DNA of 11,445 nt. Source: JAIBJP01 sp035639875 (GTDB lineage: Bacteria > Actinomycetota > Thermoleophilia > Gaiellales > Gaiellaceae). Each line of letters begins with the position of its first letter. Within the stretch, counting starts at the first letter, position 1. The stretch is taken from positions 1 to 11,445 of the forward strand of contig DASQXE010000144.1 in assembly GCA_035639875.1 (NCBI GenBank), written 5' to 3'. A program made the position numbers and the translations under genes. Below, piece after piece: positions 1 through 7,102 of this stretch. The notes under the pieces were generated by a model, which had not been told where the DNA came from, did no database searches, and saw only the letters and a program-made list of their open reading frames with translations.

Positions 1-18
1 GATAGTCCCCCGGTCGGG

Positions 19-33
19 GTCTTGTAACAAGAC
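19..33. promoter_or_regulatory. 15-bp palindrome, candidate operator
   Basis: GTCTTGT-A-ACAAGAC is a perfect inverted repeat with 7-bp arms and a 1-bp centre, ending 23 bp before the protease ATG. It sits right after a second short palindrome at 8-19 (CCCCG-GT-CGGGG). Its size and symmetry suit a dimeric repressor or activator, and it overlaps the possible -35 element at 22-27. No specific regulator family was recognised. An RNA hairpin is less likely if transcription starts downstream, as proposed for the promoter entry. Confidence 0.45.
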
Positions 34-57
34 TTACTCGCACGTACGCTCGCATCA
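22..57 (+). promoter_or_regulatory. possible leaderless promoter of the protease gene
   Basis: TTGTAA at 22-27 resembles a -35 element. A 17-bp spacer leads to TACGCT at 45-50, which fits the actinobacterial TANNNT -10 pattern. Transcription would start about 7 bp later, at the A of the ATG at 57. There is no Shine-Dalgarno sequence before that ATG, which agrees with a leaderless message. Both hexamers are weak and short, so this is a suggestion based on spacing and on the missing ribosome binding site. Confidence 0.35.
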
Positions 58-2969
58 TGGGGCCGCGCTCCAGTACGTCTGCGGCGGCTCTCGTAGCGCT
101 GGTGGTCGCGCTCACAGCGGCGGGCTCGGCGCCGTCTGCCCGCATGGACTCACAGCCCCGCGCGGAGATCATCGTCGGGTTTGAGCCGGGCGTGTCCGCC
201 GCCTCGCAGCGCCGGCTCCTCGCGAAGCTCGGCGCCACGGCCAAGGCGCGGTTTAGCCCGATTCGCGCCTACCTCGCCACCGTTCCCAGCACCGATCGGA
301 GTCGCGTGCTCGCAGCGCTCGAGCGCGACCCGCGCGTCCGGTACGCCGAGCGAAACGTGCGCTTCCGCGCGACCACGACTCCGAACGATCCCTCGTTCGA
401 TCAGCTCTGGGCGCTCGACAACAACGGTCAGGTCGTGAACGGCACCGCGGGGACGGCCGACGCGGACATCGATGCGCCCGAGGCCTGGTCGGTAAGCACG
501 GGCAGCGCGCAGGTCACCGTAGGAGTCATCGACACGGGCGTCGACTACACCCATCCGGATCTGGCCGCCAACATCTGGACCAATCCGGGCGAGAACTGCC
601 CAGGCTGTCGCAATGACGGCGTCGACAACGACGGGAACGGCTACGTCGACGACTGGCACGGCTGGGACTTCCTCAACAACGACAACGATCCGTACGACGA
701 CAACGGCCACGGCACGCATGTCGCGGGGACGATCGGCGCCGTGGGGAACAACCATCTCGGAGTCTCCGGCGTGAACTGGTCCGTGCGCCTGATGCCGCTC
801 AAGTTCCTCGGTGCCGACGGCTCCGGCGACGCGGCCGACGCCGTCCGCGCGCTTCTCTACGCGAGCTCGATGGGGGCGGTGGTCGCGAACAACTCCTGGG
901 GAGGAGACCAGTACTCGCAGGCGCTTGCGGATGCGATCTCCGTCGCCGACTCCCGTGGATCGCTGTTCGTCGCGGCCGCGGGCAACAGCTTCGCCGACAA
1001 CGACTCGACGCCGAATTATCCGTCCAACTATGAGCTTCCGAACGTCATCGCGGTCGCGGCGACGACGAATCGGGATGCGCGAGCGTGGTTCTCGAACTAC
1101 GGCGCGAGGGCGGTCGATCTCGGCGCGCCCGGGGCGAGCATTCTCTCGACCTGGCCGGGCGGCTCCTATCGGTACCTGGACGGGACTTCGATGGCGGCGC
1201 CACACGTGTCCGGCGCTGTCGCACTCGCGAAGGCGGCCTTCCCGGCCGCGAGCGCCGAGGGGCTCAAGGCGCTTCTTCTGCGGACGACGGATCCCAACGC
1301 AGCGCTCGCCGGGCGCACGACGACCGGAGGACGGCTGAACGTCGGGAACGCGCTCGGCTGCGTGAACACGCCGCAGGCGTGGCTCGAGGCGCCCGCCTCT
1401 GGGTTCAGCCTCGAGGTCGGAAGTCCGTTCACAGTCACGTTCCTCGCGGCATCCTGCGGCGACCCGTCGGCGGCGAGTGTGAGCGCGACCGTGAACGGGA
1501 CTCCACTCGATCTGACTTCGCGTGGGGACGGGCTCTACACGGGCACATTCACGCCTGCCGCGCCCGGGCCTTTGACGGTCGTGGCGACCGCATCGTCCGG
1601 GGGCGCGACCGATTCGCGAAGCGTCACGGGCAGCGCGTTCACGTCCTATCCGATAGTTGCGGGCGGGCCGCCGGTCACCGTCGCGACGGCGGGCGAAGAC
1701 ATCCACCTCGTCTTCGACGGGTCCACGGGCGAGCGCATCAGCTTGAAGCTCTCAGGGGTGACGATCGGCACCTCCTGCTGCTCGAGCACCAAGGTCTCGA
1801 TCCTGAAGCCGGACGGCTCCGCGCTCGTCGCACCGACGAACGTCGGCACGAACGGGGGCTTCTTCGACACGAGGACGCTTCCTACCGACGGGCGATACAC
1901 GATCCTCGTCGATCCGCAGAACGGCGCGAGCGGAAGCCTTACGGCGACGCTCTACGACGTTCCTCCGGACGCCACCGGGCCGATCGAGCCAGGCGGCGCG
2001 CCGGCCACGATCTCCACGACGGTTCCCGGCCAGAACGCGCGCTTGACGTTCGCCGGTTCGGCCGGCCAGCGCGTCAGCCTCAAGTTGACGGACGTGACCA
2101 TCGGGACCTCCTGCTGCTCGAGCGCGAAAGTCTCGATCCTGAAGCCGGACGGGTCGGCGCTGGTCGCCCCTGCTCTATTCGGCACGAACGGCGGCTTCCT
2201 CGACGTAAAGACCCTGCCCGTCGCCGGCACGTACACCATCCTGCTCGACCCGCAGTCGAGCGCCGTCGGAAGCGCGACGGTGACGCTCTACGACGTCCCG
2301 CCGGATGCGACCGCTTCGATCGTGCCCGGCGGAGCTCCCGTCACCGTGGCGGCGACGGTGCCGGGACAGAACGTGTCGCTCTTCTTCAACGGCACCGCCG
2401 GCAGGCGGGTGAGCCTCGAGCTCACGGACGTGACGATGGGGAGCTCCTGCTGCTCGAGCGCCAAGGTCTCGATCCTGAAGCCGGACGGCTCTGCGCTCGT
2501 CGCGCCCGTCGGCTTCGGCACGAAGGGCGCCTTCGTCGACGTGAAGACACTACCCGTGACCGGGACGTACCAGATTCTTCTCGACCCGCAAAGCAACGCG
2601 ATCGGCGCGGCGACCGTAACGCTCTACGACGTTCCCCCCGATCCGGCCGGCTCGGTCGCCGTGAACGGCGCGTCGCTCACCCTTACCGCCAGCGTTCCGG
2701 GCCAGAACGGAAAGGTGACGTTTACGGGATCCGCCTCCCAATCCGTAACCCTGCGGCTCACCAACGTCACGATCGGCACCTCCTGCTGCTCGAGCTCGAA
2801 GGTCTCCGTTACGAACCCCGGCGGCTCGACACTCCTGTCGCCGACGAATTTCGGGACGTTCGGGAAGACGATTGCGCTCCAGCTCGCCGCGACGGGCACG
2901 TACACGATCGTCCTTGACCCGCAGAGCGACGCGACGGGGAGCGTGACCGTCGCCGTGACTTCGCCCTAG
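57..2969 (+). CDS. secreted subtilisin-family (S8) serine protease with four C-terminal repeats
   Basis: A 970-residue extracellular serine endopeptidase. Residues 1 to about 28 are a Sec-type signal peptide. Residues 35-105 look like an autoinhibitory propeptide of the fervidolysin/I9 type. The peptidase domain spans about 115-435, with Asp159 (VIDTG), His218 (NGHGTH), oxyanion Asn310 (AAAGN) and Ser378 (GTSMAAPH), so the triad is complete. An insert at 181-199 has a C-x-x-C pair and an acidic DNDGNGYVDD stretch that probably binds calcium. Residues 440-530 resemble an Ig-like linker domain. From 532 to the end are four repeats with a 112-residue period, each with a GTSCCSS-type core. The ATG at 57 is chosen because it gives the signal peptide; there is no Shine-Dalgarno. 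The stop lies 1 bp from the convergent oxidase stop. The protease assignment is firm; the substrate is unknown. Confidence 0.95.
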   Translation: MGPRSSTSAAALVALVVALTAAGSAPSARMDSQPRAEIIVGFEPGVSAASQRRLLAKLGATAKARFSPIRAYLATVPSTDRSRVLAALERDPRVRYAERNVRFRATTTPNDPSFDQLWALDNNGQVVNGTAGTADADIDAPEAWSVSTGSAQVTVGVIDTGVDYTHPDLAANIWTNPGENCPGCRNDGVDNDGNGYVDDWHGWDFLNNDNDPYDDNGHGTHVAGTIGAVGNNHLGVSGVNWSVRLMPLKFLGADGSGDAADAVRALLYASSMGAVVANNSWGGDQYSQALADAISVADSRGSLFVAAAGNSFADNDSTPNYPSNYELPNVIAVAATTNRDARAWFSNYGARAVDLGAPGASILSTWPGGSYRYLDGTSMAAPHVSGAVALAKAAFPAASAEGLKALLLRTTDPNAALAGRTTTGGRLNVGNALGCVNTPQAWLEAPASGFSLEVGSPFTVTFLAASCGDPSAASVSATVNGTPLDLTSRGDGLYTGTFTPAAPGPLTVVATASSGGATDSRSVTGSAFTSYPIVAGGPPVTVATAGEDIHLVFDGSTGERISLKLSGVTIGTSCCSSTKVSILKPDGSALVAPTNVGTNGGFFDTRTLPTDGRYTILVDPQNGASGSLTATLYDVPPDATGPIEPGGAPATISTTVPGQNARLTFAGSAGQRVSLKLTDVTIGTSCCSSAKVSILKPDGSALVAPALFGTNGGFLDVKTLPVAGTYTILLDPQSSAVGSATVTLYDVPPDATASIVPGGAPVTVAATVPGQNVSLFFNGTAGRRVSLELTDVTMGSSCCSSAKVSILKPDGSALVAPVGFGTKGAFVDVKTLPVTGTYQILLDPQSNAIGAATVTLYDVPPDPAGSVAVNGASLTLTASVPGQNGKVTFTGSASQSVTLRLTNVTIGTSCCSSSKVSVTNPGGSTLLSPTNFGTFGKTIALQLAATGTYTIVLDPQSDATGSVTVAVTSP
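1650..2966 (+). repeat. four tandem coding repeats, period 336 bp
   Basis: Four in-frame copies make up the C-terminal part of the protease. The Cys-Cys pairs fall at residues 574/575, 686/687, 798/799 and 910/911, exactly 112 residues apart each time. Each copy contains an SCCSS core, then SILKPDGSALVAP (degenerate in copy 4), then YTI(L/V)(L/V)DPQ, and copies 1-3 end in TLYDVPPD. The first copy is two residues shorter before its Cys pair. DNA is also conserved: tcctgctgctcgagc occurs in all four copies, and copies 1-3 share a longer near-identical block. The beta-rich pattern suggests a cell-surface or binding module of the pre-peptidase C-terminal type. That fold is inferred. Confidence 0.9.
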
Positions 2970-2970
2970 C

Positions 2971-4035
2971 TCAGGCCGTACGGTGGACGTGGTCGGCCCT
3001 CACCGCGGTCGGCGACGCGCAGCCGAGCAGCGTCAGCGCGAGTTTTACTTCCTCGCGGAGAAGCTCGAGGACGCGCCGGACGCCAGCTTCGCCGTCGACG
3101 GCGAGGCCCCAGAGAGCGGCGCGGCCCACGAGCACTGCCTGAGCTCCGAGCGCGAGAGCCTTCACGACATCGGTGCCCCGCGTGACGCCGCCGTCCATGA
3201 GGACCGGGATTTGTCCTGCACACGTCTCCACGACCTCGGGCAAAGCGTCGAGGCCGGCGGGGACGCCGTCCAGCTGCCGTCCGCCGTGGTTGGAGACGAC
3301 GACGCCCGCAACGCCGTGTTCGCAGGCAAGCTGCGCGTCTTCTGCGGTCAGGATCCCCTTAATGAGCACGGGTAGGTCGGTCACGGATGTGAGCCATTCG
3401 AGGTCTCGCCAGGTGATCGTCGGGTCGACCATGTCGTTCAACGCGGCCTGGAGATCGCCGCCGGACGGATGCCTCGGCACGTTCGGGAAGGGGAGATCCG
3501 GCGGGACCTCGAATGCGTTACGCACGTCACGCTCGCGGCGTCCACCGGCGGGGAGGTCGACGGTGAGGATGATGGCGGAGAAGCCCGCGTCCGCGGCTGC
3601 AGCGACCAGATCCCCGGTGAATCCGCGGTCCCGTGCCCAGTACAGCTGGAACCAGCGCCGGGCATCCGGGGCGGCGTCCGCCAGCTCTGCGGGCGTCACG
3701 CTCGACAGCGTCGAAAGGCAGTAGATCGTTCCGACGGAGGCTGCCGCGCGCGCCGCCGCTCGCTCGCCTTCGGGATGCGCCAGGCGTTGCAGCGCGGTCG
3801 GCGCGACGAGCACCGGCATGGACACGTCGTGGCCGAGGACGGTGGTTGTTGTGGCCACCGACCCCACGTCGACGAGCATCCGCGGGCGAAGCACCCAACG
3901 GTTGAATGCGGCCACGTTCTCCCGCAGCGTCCATTCGTCGCCGGCACCCCCTGCGTAGTACCCGAACACGCCCGGATCGAGCCGCCGCTCGGCCAGGCGC
4001 TCGAAGTCAGCGACGTTGACCGGCTCGGCCTCCAT
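2971..4035 (-). CDS. FMN-dependent alpha-hydroxy-acid oxidase/dehydrogenase (glycolate oxidase / LldD family)
   Basis: A 354-residue cytosolic TIM-barrel flavoenzyme that oxidises an L-2-hydroxy acid (lactate, glycolate or similar) to the 2-keto acid. Residues matching the family active site, aligned from memory to spinach glycolate oxidase, are Tyr26 (GYYAGGAGDE), Tyr132 (FQLYW), Thr158/Asp160 (TVD), Arg167 (GRRERD), Lys226 (LIKGI), and His250 with Arg253 (SNHGGRQLD). Length is typical and the start follows the usual family N-terminus. One oddity is the FMN-phosphate loop, which reads DGGVTRGTD where the common form is DGGVRRGTD, so the first Arg is Thr285. It lies 26 bp downstream of the c-di-GMP enzyme on the same strand, without a clear Shine-Dalgarno, so co-transcription is likely. 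Oxidase versus dehydrogenase, and the substrate, cannot be told from sequence. Confidence 0.92.
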   Translation of the reverse strand: MEAEPVNVADFERLAERRLDPGVFGYYAGGAGDEWTLRENVAAFNRWVLRPRMLVDVGSVATTTTVLGHDVSMPVLVAPTALQRLAHPEGERAAARAAASVGTIYCLSTLSSVTPAELADAAPDARRWFQLYWARDRGFTGDLVAAAADAGFSAIILTVDLPAGGRRERDVRNAFEVPPDLPFPNVPRHPSGGDLQAALNDMVDPTITWRDLEWLTSVTDLPVLIKGILTAEDAQLACEHGVAGVVVSNHGGRQLDGVPAGLDALPEVVETCAGQIPVLMDGGVTRGTDVVKALALGAQAVLVGRAALWGLAVDGEAGVRRVLELLREEVKLALTLLGCASPTAVRADHVHRTA

Positions 4036-4061
4036 GCCGGCCGGATGCTAAAGCGAATGCA

Positions 4062-6794
4062 CTAGACGGGGTGATCGCCGAGGGCGTCCGGCGCGAGCTT
4101 GAGGAAGACCTCGACGACCTTCGGATCGAACTGCGTCCCCGCGTTCTCCCGCAGCCGGCGAAAGGCCTCCTCGACCGGCAGTCGGCCGCGGTATGGGCGA
4201 TCGGTGGTCATGGCATGGAACGCGTCACAGACGAGGATGACGCGCGACTCGATCGGGATGTCCTCCGCCGCGCGCTGGTCGGGATACCCGTTTCCGTCCC
4301 AGCGTTCGTGGGCATGGCGCACGATCGGCCGCACGTCCTCGAGGCGCGAGATCGGCGAGAGGATGCGCTCGCCGAGCTCGGGGTGCGTCTCGATGACGGC
4401 GCGCTCCTCCGGCGTGAGCGGGCCCGCCTTGGAGAGGATCGTCTGCGGGATCCCGATCTTGCCGATGTCGTGGAAGAGGGCTCCGAGCTCGAGGCGCTTC
4501 AACGTCTTCGCGTCGAGCCCGAGCTCGCGGCCGACTTCGAGCGCCATGTCCGTGATCCAGCGCGCGTGCGACGACGTGTACTCGTCGTTCGCCTCGAGGG
4601 CGTTGGCGAGCGCCTCGACGGTCGAGAGGAAGGTCTCCTCGAGGCTCTGGAAGCTCCGCGCGTTCTGGATCGCGAGCTTGGCCTGGTGCGCGATGCCGGC
4701 CAGCAAGCGCATACGGCGCTCCGACGTCTCGAAGTGGCCGGGATCCGCCACGGCGGCGACACACCCGAGCCGGTCGCCGTCGAGATGGAGCGGAGCCAAT
4801 GCCAGGGATTTGCCCGCGATGCTGGGCGCGCCTTCGATCTTGGCCACCTCGCCGTCGCTCAGGACGTAGGGCTGATCGCTCGAGAGGAGGTCGTGCGCGA
4901 CCTCGGACGAGAAGCGAACGTCGAAGAGCCGCGCCTCGGCTTCCTCGTCGTGCCCGCAAACCGCCGTGACCACGAGATCCCCTGTGGCGGCCTCCTGCAG
5001 CCAGACGGAGGCTCTTTCGGCCGCGAGTGTGCTCGCTGCGAGGTCGACGAGGCCCGCGAGCACCTCGTCGAGGCCCTCGGCCGCGGCAAGCTCGCGGCTG
5101 AACTCGAGGAGCGCATTCGCGATCTCGAGCGATTCCTTCGCGTTCTCCGCCTCGTTCCGCTGGGCCTCGTAAAGCCGCGCGTTCTCGAGTGCGACCGAGG
5201 CGTGTCCCGCGAGCACCTCGAGCAGGCGGACGTCGTCTTCGTCGAATTGCCCGGTTCCGAGCTTGGAGATGGTCACGACGCCGATGACGCGCGCTCCGTA
5301 CTTGAGCGGCACCGCGATCATCGACTCCTCGATGTCGTCGGTGCCGGGAATCGTCACCGCGTAGTCGCAGTCCAATGCGTTGGCGATGAGAAGCGACCTG
5401 CCGGTCGATGCCGCCGTGCCGGTGATCCCCTCCCCGAATTTGGACTGCAGCGCTTCGGCGCTCTCGTCCACGTAAGGTCCCATGTTGCCGCGCCAGGAGA
5501 TCGGATTGAGATCGTCTCCGTCCGCGATGTAGACACGGCAGCTGTGATAGTCGACGAGCATGCGCAGCTCGTTGACGATTACGGAACCGATCTCGCGCAC
5601 GTCGTTGAGGCGGTTGAGCTTTCCCGCGAGGCTCTGAAGCATCTTCAAATGAGCGACGGAACGGACGTCGTCGCGCGACGGCGGCGAGGCGTCGGGACGC
5701 TCGCTCGTGTCCTCCGCGAAGAGGACGGCCTGGTTCTTGCCGCGCGCCTTTGCAGTCATCATCGCCGCCTCGGCGCATGCGCCCAGCTCGCGCGGGTTGG
5801 ACGCGTGCTCGGGCCCCTGGGCGATGCCGATGGACAGGGTCAGCCTGTCGGCGGGCGCGAAGTCCTCGGCCTCGACGCGCTCGAGCAGCCGGCTCGCGAG
5901 ACCGCGCGCCTGGTCGGGATCGCACGGGCTCATGATGATCCCGAATTCCTCGCCCCCGAGCCGGCAGACGACGTCTGAAAGGCGGACGCTGCCGCGAAGG
6001 AGGTCGGCGAGGGCCACCAGCACCTGGTCGCCCGTCCCGTGTCCGTGCACGTCGTTGACGCGCTTGAAATCGTCGATGTCCAGCATGAGCACGGCGAGCG
6101 GATCGTGTGCGCGCGTCGCGCGCGTCAGCTCGGCGCGCAGCCGGTCGTGGAAGTAGCGGTGGTTGTAGAGCCCCGTGAGCGAATCCGTCTGCGCCTGGAG
6201 CTCCAGCGTCTCGCGCACCTGTGCGTTGTCGAGCGCGAGAGCGGCGGCGTCTCCGAAGCGCTTCGCAAGCTCGAACTCCTCTTCGGTGAAGCGGGCTTTC
6301 TCTCCGAGCCGGTAGATGTTGAGCGCTCCCTTGATCGCGTCGCGCGCGACGAGCGGAATAGTGATCAGCGCTTCAGGTTCGTCAGGAGGCGTGCCCGGCA
6401 CGACCTTGACGCGTGGATCGAGGTGCGCCTGATTGACGAGCTGGGGTTCTCGATGCTCCACCGCCCAGCCCGTGATTCCCTGCCCGAAGAGCGGTCGGTC
6501 CCTCATGATCTCGTCCGCCCATGTATCACGCGCCATCAGCGGGATCAGGCATCGCCGCGCCTCGTCGGCCTGGTAGATCGTGAACGTGTCGTACGGGACG
6601 AGGTCGCCGAGCGTGTCCGCGATGCGCTCGAGGAGCGTATTGAGCCGCTCGGCGGAGAGAACGTCGTGGAAGACGTCGGCGAGGCGGCGGTACGAATCGA
6701 CGAGCGTGTCGACGCGCGTCAACGCAGGCCGCGGCGGCGAAGGCGCGGTCGCACCCTCGGAGGCGGCAGTCTTTGCCTCGCGCAACACTCCCAT
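4062..6794 (-). CDS. GAF-GGDEF-GAF-GAF-HD-GYP cyclic-di-GMP turnover protein
   Basis: A 910-residue signalling enzyme with two opposing activities. GAF1 spans about 35-195. GGDEF spans about 200-360, with GGEEF at 280-284 and an upstream RxxD inhibition site at Arg271-Asp274 (RLSD), so diguanylate cyclase activity and product inhibition are expected. GAF2 spans about 385-540 and GAF3 about 560-712. HD-GYP spans about 720-900, with His743, His775-Asp776 (FHDIGK), His804, His827, His829, GYP at 836-838 and Asp857, so c-di-GMP hydrolysis is also expected. No membrane segment or signal peptide is visible, so it is probably cytosolic, with the GAF domains sensing a small ligand. The start is the ATG at 6794, preceded by AAAGGAA with 9 nt spacing. 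An in-frame ATG at 6896 would add 34 residues made from the leader hairpins and is not favoured. Net activity is not predictable. Confidence 0.93.
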   Translation of the reverse strand: MGVLREAKTAASEGATAPSPPRPALTRVDTLVDSYRRLADVFHDVLSAERLNTLLERIADTLGDLVPYDTFTIYQADEARRCLIPLMARDTWADEIMRDRPLFGQGITGWAVEHREPQLVNQAHLDPRVKVVPGTPPDEPEALITIPLVARDAIKGALNIYRLGEKARFTEEEFELAKRFGDAAALALDNAQVRETLELQAQTDSLTGLYNHRYFHDRLRAELTRATRAHDPLAVLMLDIDDFKRVNDVHGHGTGDQVLVALADLLRGSVRLSDVVCRLGGEEFGIIMSPCDPDQARGLASRLLERVEAEDFAPADRLTLSIGIAQGPEHASNPRELGACAEAAMMTAKARGKNQAVLFAEDTSERPDASPPSRDDVRSVAHLKMLQSLAGKLNRLNDVREIGSVIVNELRMLVDYHSCRVYIADGDDLNPISWRGNMGPYVDESAEALQSKFGEGITGTAASTGRSLLIANALDCDYAVTIPGTDDIEESMIAVPLKYGARVIGVVTISKLGTGQFDEDDVRLLEVLAGHASVALENARLYEAQRNEAENAKESLEIANALLEFSRELAAAEGLDEVLAGLVDLAASTLAAERASVWLQEAATGDLVVTAVCGHDEEAEARLFDVRFSSEVAHDLLSSDQPYVLSDGEVAKIEGAPSIAGKSLALAPLHLDGDRLGCVAAVADPGHFETSERRMRLLAGIAHQAKLAIQNARSFQSLEETFLSTVEALANALEANDEYTSSHARWITDMALEVGRELGLDAKTLKRLELGALFHDIGKIGIPQTILSKAGPLTPEERAVIETHPELGERILSPISRLEDVRPIVRHAHERWDGNGYPDQRAAEDIPIESRVILVCDAFHAMTTDRPYRGRLPVEEAFRRLRENAGTQFDPKVVEVFLKLAPDALGDHPV

Positions 6795-6803
6795 AAGCCG
6801 CAG

Positions 6804-6810
6804 TTCCTTT
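6804..6810 (-). promoter_or_regulatory. Shine-Dalgarno deciding the c-di-GMP gene start
   Basis: On the minus strand AAAGGAA lies 9 nt before the ATG at 6794-6792. This supports starting the protein at MGVLREAK rather than at the more distal ATG at 6896, which would translate through the inverted-repeat region. Confidence 0.7.
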
Positions 6811-6830
6811 GGAGAAGGGCTCTGCACCAC

Positions 6831-6852
6831 GCATTCAACCCGCTTCGAATGC
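6831..6852 (-). other. hairpin in the leader of the c-di-GMP gene
   Basis: GCATTC at 6831-6836 and GAATGC at 6847-6852 form a 6-bp inverted repeat around a 10-nt loop. It is the last of a series of hairpins before the ribosome binding site on the minus strand. No U-run follows, so it is not an intrinsic terminator. Confidence 0.5.
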
Positions 6853-6855
6853 GGC

Positions 6856-6875
6856 CCCCCTCCCTGAAAAGGGGG
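6856..6875 (-). other. G/C-rich hairpin in the leader of the c-di-GMP gene
   Basis: CCCCC at 6856-6860 and GGGGG at 6871-6875 can pair around a 10-nt loop. It directly abuts the long 12-bp stem at 6876-6990. On neither strand is it followed by a run of T, so a classical terminator is unlikely. It may be an expression-platform or stabilising hairpin. Confidence 0.5.
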
Positions 6876-6995
6876 ATTCGGCGGGCTTGCTCTCAAGCCT
6901 TCAGGGGAGGATGATCCGCCTCCTCAGCGGGACAAGGAGGTCATGAATGCCCCCGGACGGTTTGTCCCTGTGAAAGGGAGCCCGCCGAATGGCGG
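6876..6995 (-). ncRNA. candidate structured cis-regulatory RNA leader (unassigned)
   Basis: A perfect 12-bp inverted repeat, ATTCGGCGGGCT at 6876-6887 and AGCCCGCCGAAT at 6979-6990, encloses 91 bp. Inside it nest GGGACAA/TTGTCCC (6929-6935 with 6962-6968), a GGAGG/CCTCC-type pair around 6906-6926, and a GGCTTG-AGAG-CAAGCC hairpin on the minus strand. Two of these compete with the outer stem: that last hairpin shares AGCC with it, and CCGCC-ATTC-GGCGG (6982-6995) shares its other arm. This gives a switch-like set of alternatives upstream of the c-di-GMP gene. A TAGACT at 7006-7001 (minus) could be a -10 that starts the transcript at this stem. No known riboswitch consensus fits. The strand is inferred; a plus-strand RNA ahead of the cupredoxin gene is possible. 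Confidence 0.45.
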
Positions 6996-7090
6996 AAAGA
7001 AGTCTAGGCCGGTGCAGACGCGAGAAATAGCGCGCGCCGCGGCGATCTAATCTGCTCGGCCGGTTCCCGCGTAGTTAGAGTTGTCCATCC

Positions 7091-7102
7091 GGAGGAGGAA
7101 GG
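7091..7102 (+). promoter_or_regulatory. strong Shine-Dalgarno of the cupredoxin operon
   Basis: GGAGGAGGAAGG ends 4 nt before the ATG at 7107. Its internal GGAGG motifs give spacings of about 8-11 nt. It is the strongest ribosome binding site in the window and fixes the first gene of the operon. Confidence 0.8.

Noticed and set aside
150..1706. 518-codon open frame antisense to the protease
   Set aside because: Arg-rich, low-information product typical of GC-rich antisense shadows; the opposite strand encodes a complete subtilase.
1770..2800. CRISPR-like or non-coding direct repeats
   Set aside because: The repeats are 336 bp apart, in frame, and belong to the protein repeats of the protease.
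4071..5978. 635-codon plus-strand open frame across the c-di-GMP gene
   Set aside because: Antisense shadow of the GGDEF/HD-GYP gene with no recognisable domain and no ribosome binding site.
6856..6875. Rho-independent terminator
   Set aside because: The stem is G/C rich but no T-run follows on either strand.
6795..6896. 34-residue N-terminal extension of the c-di-GMP enzyme from ATG 6896
   Set aside because: It would be coded by hairpin sequence, has no domain likeness, and a good ribosome binding site sits before ATG 6794.
6936..6968. Plus-strand GGTCATGAATGCC resembling the start of a SAM-IV riboswitch
   Set aside because: The conserved GCCGGCAACCC-type core does not follow, and neither divergent gene fits methionine or SAM metabolism.
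6929..6980. Partial likeness on the minus strand to the c-di-GMP-I riboswitch (CACAGGG then CAAACC)
   Set aside because: An extra A splits the motif, and the GACGCAAAGCC receptor segment and second-stem partner are missing. The location is tempting, but the consensus is not met.
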